DNA from: Collybiopsis luxurians FD-317 M1 | Taxonomy: Eukaryota; Basidiomycota; Agaricomycetes; Agaricales; Omphalotaceae | Direction: 5' to 3' | DNA length: 64,000 nucleotides | Assembly (NCBI GenBank): GCA_000827265.1 | Contig: KN834790.1 | Coordinates: forward strand, 399,325-463,324 | Part shown: positions 57,689 to 64,000 of the stretch, one piece after another | How the letters are laid out: every line of letters begins with the position of its first letter | Numbering within the stretch: position 1 is the first letter of the stretch | Made by a program: the position numbers and the translations under genes | Notes under the pieces: model-generated | Database searches by the model: none | What the model saw: the letters and a program-made list of their open reading frames with translations, nothing else | What the model was told of the DNA's origin: nothing

Positions 57689-58207
57689 TGAATCGATGAA
57701 AGATTTCTAAGCTAAAATGTGGATTGAGGGACTTTTTCTGTTCGTGCTCGTTGAGCAATTTCGGTGGAAAAATATTTATTCATCTCTTTTACGGCCTGCT
57801 TATGTCGTATTTTTTTTTTTTTTTCTTTTATAATTATCTGTCAGTAGCTGGATTCTCTTTTGCTGTTTTCTGTGCTTCATAGAATGAAACGTTTTTTTAC
57901 GGTTATTCATCTTGACCTTCATATTTACATATCTATTGTATATGTAGTGCTCTGAATACGTTGAACTCGAGGCCTCGAGGCCTCGGCCAGCTCGGCCATA
58001 TCGATCATGGGGAGATTCACAAAATTCCGTCTTTTCCCTTTGTTCCTCAACGACGCTACTGCTTGCGTGGCCTATCACCACAACTCTTCCTTGCTAAACA
58101 ACTGTCCAAGGAAACGTTTTGGCCTTGACATTACATTGCAATACCTTTGAAGATTGTCAACTTCGAACGCCACAATCAGTGCGAAAAAAAATCCAAATAA
58201 ACCCAAT
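57689..58207. other. Spacer between RasGEF and set5
   Basis: Contains a poly-T tract at about 57810-57828 and a CGAGGCCTCGAGGCCTCG inverted repeat near 57967. No gene recognised. Confidence 0.55.
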
Positions 58208-59808
58208 ATGGCCTCAACCTCAGTCTCTTCCTCGCTTTCACCATCCGAAAAGGATTTGAAGGACGCCCTTATCTCTCTGAAATCGACTCATCCAAATCTC
58301 GGAATCTTGAAAATCCACGCGTTATTGCTCGAGGCGCATCCGGAATGGGCAGTCAGTGAAAAACGGACACGGAAGACTTTACAGAGTGAAGGATTGGTTT
58401 TACAATCTTCCACGGAACCGTCTGCTAAATCTGCCAATGTCTTTCCATCCTCCAAGCTCATACCAAATCTGGATGTGGCAAAATATAATGCGAAGCTGCA
58501 AGTCAAGCATTTCAGTAAAAAGAAGGGAAAGGGTCTCGTTGCCAGGGAGAAAATTGTTGCGGGAGAGCCTCTTTGGAAGGAAGATCCATATATCATTGCG
58601 GCAGAGTGGTAAGTCGTATTCGTCTCTATATCCATGAGGGATTCAAACTGCAGTTCTGGCGTTTCCCCAGGCTTTCCCTGAAGCCGATTCACTTCAAGAA
58701 CGCAGTCTAAATGTCCCCGATACACATGCTGATTGTCCTCGATCCAGGGAAATCTACGACTTGCAAAGAATGGGACAAGCATGCAGTTTTTGCACGACTC
58801 CCTTTTCTTCCTCTACTACGACGTCGCTTTTGACCAACTGCCCTGCTTCTTCATCGTCTTCATATTGTCCCGCCCGTTTCTGTAACAGATTATGTCGTGA
58901 TCGTTCTGCAAGGACACATCCGTTACTTTGTCCCGCGCAGAATCCGGCTTCGGTACCGCTCATGAATTGGGTCAGGGAGACGCAGTGGATTGCACTGCAC
59001 GCGCTTGCTTGCATGACCGGTAGAGTCATGATTCTCTGTCAGGATCCAAAAGTTGCAGACGAAGAGTGGCGGATAGTGTCAAGCTTTGCGACACTTAGTA
59101 TGGAGGATAGAGCAAAGTATCACTATGACTCTGCGTTAGTATAATCTACCTATTCCTATTGCGGCAAACCCCATCTCATTTGTTTTATTACGTATCAGGG
59201 AACCCGACCCTCAAGCTTGGCGTAAAGCTTTTGGATTATACATGCAAGCTTTCAAAGAGCCCGAAGCGCCTATCGACCAGAAGAAGCTTGCTCGTATCAT
59301 CAAAAAGCCAGTCAAAGCTGAAATCTCACAAGGTTTATTTCAGTACGACGCGTTCCTGCGTAATCTAGGGAAAATGAATCTTAGTACGTCTCTCAACTTT
59401 TTTACTTTGCAGAAGCCTGACAAAGCTATGTCCGCAGACTTGGAAGCGCATGGCGGACTCTACGTCCTCCATTCACACCTCAATCATTCATGCGACCCAA
59501 ACGTATCCATTCGACATCTGGACCAACGTGTGGTGTTGTCCCGTATCACGGCCATAGCGAAGAGGGATATTGCGCCTGGGGAGGAACTTTCTATTACCTA
59601 TGTCAATCCGGTGCTCCCTGTCCGCGCGAGACAGCAGGAGCTGAAAGGCTGGGGATTTGGAAAGTGTGCATGCAGTAGATGTTTAGATGAGGAAAGGAAC
59701 CTCGTAGACTCAGATGAGAAGCGGGATGGAGGGGCCGGAGATCAAGGTGATGGGTTAGATATGGCGGATTTGGAAAAAGAGCTCAAAGCTGGTTTGGGTT
59801 TAATGTAA
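58208..59808 (+). CDS. set5: Set5-type SET/MYND protein lysine methyltransferase
   Basis: Exons 58208-58608, 58748-59134, 59199-59383 and 59438-59808 give 1344 nt, 447 residues. A split SET domain: the N-SET strand KKKGKGLVAREKIVAGEPLW, then a MYND-like zinc cluster (CSFC, CPARFCNRLC, H-x3-LC), a helical insert, and the catalytic half with HLNHSCDPNVSI, PGEELSITYVNP and the post-SET CACSRC. Yeast Set5 methylates histone H4 N-terminal lysines. The last intron (59384-59437, 54 nt) contains no stop and could be retained, which would add 18 residues between MNL and the LEAHGG block; splicing gives the family-like NLEAHGG. Start is the first ATG in frame. Confidence 0.89.
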
Positions 59809-60772
59809 AGTCATGTGTATGTGTAGGGCTTAGTACAGTATTGTATGTTGTAGAAGCAATGGCGGCACGTGGCACTTTTTGACACCGGGGAACCCCTGCC
59901 AAACCTAAAGTGTTGGATTCATCCTCCATGTTGCCTACTTACTCCAGGTAACATACATCTCTGATTACAGGAACATAGTAAAAACTTCCAGTAAACTCAG
60001 AGAGTGTTTGGGGATACCAAGTTTTGTCTGCTGGACAGCAAACAGGGATCTCAAGGGGCAGACAGAGAGATCAAATGAATTCTTGTTACTACTGTGTATA
60101 TGATAGGTTAAATAAGTAAAATGAGTCAATGTAATAAATAAATGTAGTGAAACAGTGAACTCTGTGCCATAGGACATTATTGAATTGCTTGCTCATTACA
60201 ATGAGCTGTTTCAACAAATTTATACAGTTCTATTGCTAATGTGAGTACTTTCAAACAGATAGATAGCCTTTTGAGAACAGATTTTTTCCTTTCCCCTACT
60301 CAAAAAGTCCAAGGACTCTGTCTTTGTCTATGTTCAGCTACTGATGTATTCCATCACATTGCTCGCTCCCACTTTAAGAGGCAGCTGTTCAAGATCTGTG
60401 TACCTAAACTCACTCAAGAACCTTGTATCTCCCTATGACCTACTAGCTCCTACTTATATGTTCCTTGAACCTCCCTCCAATTTATTGCACATTCTATCCC
60501 TTTGAAAGTGCCACTAATATGTTAGGTTTTCACTTAGCCAGCTCTAGAGAGACAGCAATGTCAGAAATGAGAGGTTGGATGCATAGGATGCATAGGAGCA
60601 TGTGGTTGTACACTGGGACATCCTGGTGTTTCAGATGGACTCCTGAAGAGTGAAAGCTTCCATACAGGTATTGAAGGGGGGTTGCGGAGTGTTATTCTTT
60701 ATCCTGATCTATTTTCCCTCTACAGATTTTTACATATATATATACCTACAAAAGCAGCGCAACCCTCAGAAC
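59809..60772. other. Retroelement debris downstream of set5
   Basis: A purine run GAAGGGGGG (60673-60682) followed by TGTT could mark an LTR start, giving an LTR-like region up to about 60950. No intact gene. Confidence 0.4.
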
Positions 60773-60791
60773 TTCTCCTTTGTTCTGAGGG
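60773..60791. repeat. CCCTCAGAAC hairpin in retroelement leader, copy 2
   Basis: CCCTCAGAAC...TTCTGAGGG, the same stem as at 28946-28974. A second partial copy (AGAACTTCTCCTTTGTTCTGAGG) follows at about 60879. Confidence 0.7.
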
Positions 60792-60992
60792 TATGTCCTT
60801 AGTTATATCTCTTGTTTACCTTCTTACTAACTTATCCTGTAGCTATACATGTACTTATGTAGGCTACAGGTAACATGAGAACTTCTCCTTTGTTCTGAGG
60901 TTATATGTGTACTTACATAGGCTACAGATTCTGTCAGATTTGCAATCAGAAGAGCAATTCACCTAGATTGTACAAAAATTGTATATTCAGCA

Positions 60993-61229
60993 ATGTCTTC
61001 TAATCCAAATTCTCTTCTGAACCTTCTTGTCTTTCCCAAGGATTGCCAGCTGGCTGGGATTTCTAACTGGGCAACTTTTTGTGACCATTTGAAAAGTGTC
61101 GCTTGTTCTACTGGTCTGCTTGGATATCTTGATGGTTCCATTCAAGCCCCTATTGCTCCTATTGCTCCTACTCCTGTCATTGGTGCCGCCGCCCCTGCTT
61201 TCATTGCTCTTCCTGTGCCCACAGTATGA
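60993..61229 (+). pseudogene. Gag-like fragment of the same LTR retroelement family as at 29.1 kb
   Basis: MSSNPNSLLNLLVFPKDCQ, AGISNWATFCDHLKSVACST, GLLGYLDGSI, then a Pro/Ala-rich tail, 78 residues, resembling the start of a copia-type Gag (NW, GYLDG). No further retroelement protein follows in the next 2.2 kb, as in the other copy. It could be a complete small gag-only frame rather than a broken one. Confidence 0.6.
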
Positions 61230-63230
61230 AATCACTCACCTATCAACCTTTGCTTTGATAGGAGAGAAGGGAAGGAACATGTTAGTATTGGGTTTTCAAT
61301 TTTGACAACTGTGACAAGGAGGGAGATTTCAATTTGGAAGAGTTATCTTTAATCTGTATTGCACTTAAATTCCTGATCTGCATTAAACTAATTATTGAAA
61401 TAATTCAGGAACATGTGCTGAACAGTGAACGAGAGCAAATCTATTACCCCACTTCTTCATAGCAAATGAAGATGCCAAGTGTGTTAATACTGGATGTACA
61501 AGTACAAACATATGAGCTTCCCCACAGCTTGTAGTTGAAGAGATAAAGTTATTGAGCTGGTTATTATATACAGAGGCAAACCTGGATCCAAAATGAGTTG
61601 GGGAAATCAGCCTGTCTAATTACACAAGTGACTTTCTTTAACGATTTTTTTTATAGATAGCTTTGATACTATGTGCAGACTCTGCCTGAATTTTTTTAGG
61701 ATTATTGAAAAACTTCTATGGGCTGAAATAAATCATATTAGTTGACACCTGCAAAAGCACTCAAAAATCCCAATCTGAAATGTCATGTGCATGAAGGCTG
61801 ACCCAACATTTGATGCGCTTTCTCTACACAAAACTCTGCCTCTGCCTCTCTAGATGAGCTCAAATTGAAAATGCAGTGGTCGCCCATGTGAAACTAAGCA
61901 GCAAAGAAAGAAAATTGTGAGAAACCAGCATGAAATGGCACTTCATGCTATTTTTTCGTATGTATATTTTTTGGGGGGCTCAATGTTGAGTGCAGTCAAA
62001 TTCTATGTATTCTACTCATAATCTACTCGCTTGCTAGTGCCTGTGTAAAAAAAACTGTATCCCAAAACCTGGTCTTAGCCAGAGAAAAACTGCATGTTTC
62101 AGATCCCAGTCATGTTTCACTTTGGGGTTTGCCTCTGTAGTTTACAGGGTTGTAAATTAGTTAATTGGGGATAGAAGTTGTGATTGGCCCTATTGTGTAG
62201 TGCCAATGCAATTGCTTGGCTGGCCAAAATGTCAAGAAAGATTGACTGGCTTGCTCACAAGTCACTTATGTTACCTCCCATGTTTGACTCCCTCTCAACA
62301 GCAACAACTATGCTCTAGCCTCCTGAGAGTCATTGTTAGACCTTTGTAGACCGCAATAGAAATATGTATAGCCTGGATTGAGGTAAAAACAAATGGGGAT
62401 TGACTGATCCAATATCTTGGAATGTTATATTTTTATTTACTGCTCTTTTGAGGAAGTTGGTTGGAAAACATGACCAAAATGTGCTAAACTTTTACTTATC
62501 AAACATCATGGCCTCTTCAATAATTCTAGTGTGTGCTGTAAGTTGAATGGGATTGGGTGGATGAAAAGCAGAGGCAGAAAAGCATCCACTTATGGCACCT
62601 GTCCAATTTGCCAGACTTGCTTGAAACAGCATGTTGCTAATAAAAAAAACTTGGCTTGCAGCAAAACTGTCATAGCTTGGAGCTTGGAGCTTGTGCTGCT
62701 CTTTTGTATTGAGCTAACAAGGGATAAGTTCAGCAAGTAAAGCAGAATGAATTACAATGCAGGTACCAACTAGTATGACATGTGCAATTTCATCATATTT
62801 GCAATGGATTATCTGAGCATTACATATTGGGTCTAGAACTGCACAGAAGGAAGGAAGTTGGAAGGAAGGAATAAAGGCAAGCAAGTGCTGGTATCAATAA
62901 CAATGAGACTTTCCAGTTAATTAGACACATGTCCAAATTTTTCATGAAATTTTTTTAACTTGCTGTTGACATCCAGCCTGTGAACATCATGTGGGTGCCA
63001 TGAAAGATACAGAAAGAAAGGGAATAATAACAAAACTGAAAATAAAACTAGATGGGAATAGGCTGCAAGTGTGGGCAGGAGGATTGAAATGAAAGAATTG
63101 TTGCAAGCTGAAGTCACTTGCCTTATTTGTACATTCATGGCTTAGTCAGCCAGAGAGATCTCGACCTACCAGGAGCTCAGTCAGCCTCTGCTGGAAGAAG
63201 ATTAGTAACCACCAGATTCTCATGACTCAT
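61230..63230. other. Retroelement-like debris, no recognised gene
   Basis: AT-rich, many short open frames without family support; GGAAGGAAGG-type runs near 62850. No RNA gene seen. Confidence 0.4.
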
Positions 63231-63252
63231 AGTTTATTACACTGCCACCTCA

Positions 63253-63410
63253 GCGTTCATTCTTCTACACTGTCACTGAGGTAAGACTTCTATAGATCAT
63301 TCCTTTTATTTATAGTACTGATCATGTACCTAGAACTTACTTTTATAATAGGTACATAATATAGCATTCGTTCTTCTACACTGTCACTGAGAACTTACTT
63401 TTATAATAAG
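63253..63410. repeat. Imperfect tandem repeat with TTCTTCTACACTGTCACTGAG
   Basis: The block CTTCTACACTGTCACTGAG occurs at about 63262 and 63373, each time preceded by CATTC, and AACTTACTTTTATAATA also occurs twice. This looks like a short local duplication. Confidence 0.7.
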
Positions 63411-63495
63411 AATGACATGGTCAGATCATGTGGGAAATGATTTTGGGGAGGGAATGATTTTAGTTAACAATATACAATGTCTTCAGAAAGAACAT

Positions 63496-64000
63496 TCAAA
63501 TTGGGATGCAAGTTGCCCAATTGTCTCCATATACACATTGGCTAAAAGACAATTTTGTATATCCATTCTGTGAAATGATGCAGATTATATGGGGGGTCCA
63601 TAAAAGGCACCGAAAATGAGAAGGGATCCAGAAAATGGGATGGGGGATAGTAGGGAACTCAATCCATCCATCACCATTCAATGTCCAGTTTCGGTGATCT
63701 AAGGTGTGACTATGACTAGCAAGGACAGATAGATCAGCTGATGTTACCCAATCTTCATGGCCCTGCAGAGAATGACCCAACTGAGCATTTGTAGTGGCAT
63801 CCCAAATTCTCACTGTTCTATCATCAGAGCCTGACACAATTCTGGTTCCATCAGGAGAAAAAGCCACTGATGTTACATAATGTTCATGGCCCTGCAGAGA
63901 ATGACCCAACTGAGCACCTGTAGTGGCATCCCAAATTCTCACTGTTCTATCATAAGAGCCTGACACAATTCTGGTTCCATCAGGAGAAAAAGCCACTGAT
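63496..64000 (-). CDS. C-terminal end of a WD40-repeat protein, probably STAND/NLR (NWD) type; 5' part beyond the window
   Basis: Minus-strand frame enters from the right edge and ends at 63496. It holds nearly two copies of a 43-residue WD40 repeat (TSVAFSPDGTRIVSGS, DRTVRIWDATT, AQLGHSLQGHE) that are almost identical at the DNA level, then a tail of about 65 residues (NGDGWIEF, PHPIFWIPSHFRCLLWTP, SFSQCVYGDNWATC) typical of basidiomycete NACHT-WD40 proteins. In fungi such proteins act in allorecognition or innate-immunity-like sensing, with the WD40 propeller as ligand-binding part. The NTPase and effector domains are not in view, so the class is inferred from the repeat and tail. Confidence 0.75.
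   Translation of the reverse strand, partial: SVAFSPDGTRIVSGSYDRTVRIWDATTGAQLGHSLQGHEHYVTSVAFSPDGTRIVSGSDDRTVRIWDATTNAQLGHSLQGHEDWVTSADLSVLASHSHTLDHRNWTLNGDGWIEFPTIPHPIFWIPSHFRCLLWTPHIICIISQNGYTKLSFSQCVYGDNWATCIPI

Noticed and set aside
59384..59437. Coding extension of 18 residues in set5
   Set aside because: In frame, but with clear GT-AG ends of typical length; splicing gives the family-conserved NLEAHGG junction.

Overview
This 64-kb window comes from a filamentous basidiomycete, most likely an Agaricomycete. The genes are split by many 50-60 nt introns. The families are typical of mushroom-forming fungi: unspecific peroxygenase, DUF6533-like seven-helix proteins, a basidiomycete-only protein with a YPMWRPEP-type N-terminus, and STAND/NLR proteins with near-identical WD40 repeats. 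Housekeeping genes alternate with young tandem duplications and transposable elements. There is one assembly gap of 620 N (22909-23528). I built all splice models by hand from splice signals, reading phase and family knowledge.

Layout. (1) 1-3135, minus: the 3' part is cut by the window edge; this is a Sae2/CtIP/Ctp1-type DNA-end-resection factor. (2) 3345-15528: six tandem, same-strand class I SAM-dependent methyltransferase paralogues (called A-F here), with a decayed copy at about 9981-10141 and a further decayed, inverted fragment near 48.1 kb. A solo LTR (8932-9138) and a terminal-inverted-repeat element carrying a 10-bp minisatellite (10543-12441) split the array. (3) 16086-18729, plus: ubp6/USP14 deubiquitinase with two GC-AG introns. 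(4) 19525-21629, minus: membrane GT2 glycosyltransferase. (5) 22522-23886: long-TIR element around the gap; 24481-24726: a MITE-like element. (6) 25621-28725, plus: a YPMWRPEP-type protein whose stop codon overlaps the start of a DUF6533-like seven-helix protein; an alternative in-phase intron would fuse them. (7) 28.9-32.1 kb: retroelement debris with nested solo LTRs. (8) 32280-33343, minus: unspecific peroxygenase. (9) 34082-40633: a FAD-dependent aromatic monooxygenase pseudogene split by a complete Ty1/copia element (34902-40111, TSD ATCCT). (10) 42132-44677: two paralogous, cysteine-free secreted proteins. (11) 45255-46583, minus: thaumatin-like protein with a 7-nt microexon. (12) 48542-48633: intron-containing tRNA-Phe(GAA). 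(13) 48784-49567 (asf1, minus) and 49892-57688 (a 2391-residue RasGEF, plus) share a 324-bp divergent promoter. (14) 58208-59808, plus: Set5-type SET/MYND methyltransferase. (15) 59.8-63.5 kb: retroelement debris. (16) 63496-64000, minus: the C-terminal end of a WD40/STAND protein that leaves the window.

Functionally, the conserved genes (resection factor, ubp6, asf1, set5, RasGEF) belong to genome maintenance, chromatin, proteostasis and Ras signalling. The accessory genes (methyltransferase array, peroxygenase, monooxygenase relic, thaumatin-like and small secreted proteins, WD40 protein) fit secondary chemistry, wall or secreted interactions, and allorecognition. No PKS, NRPS or terpene synthase is visible, so I do not call a biosynthetic gene cluster. 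The strongest unexpected signal is mutational: every difference between the two LTRs of the copia element falls at a CpG, and eight of nine stops in its reading frame are TGA, as expected from CGA decay.
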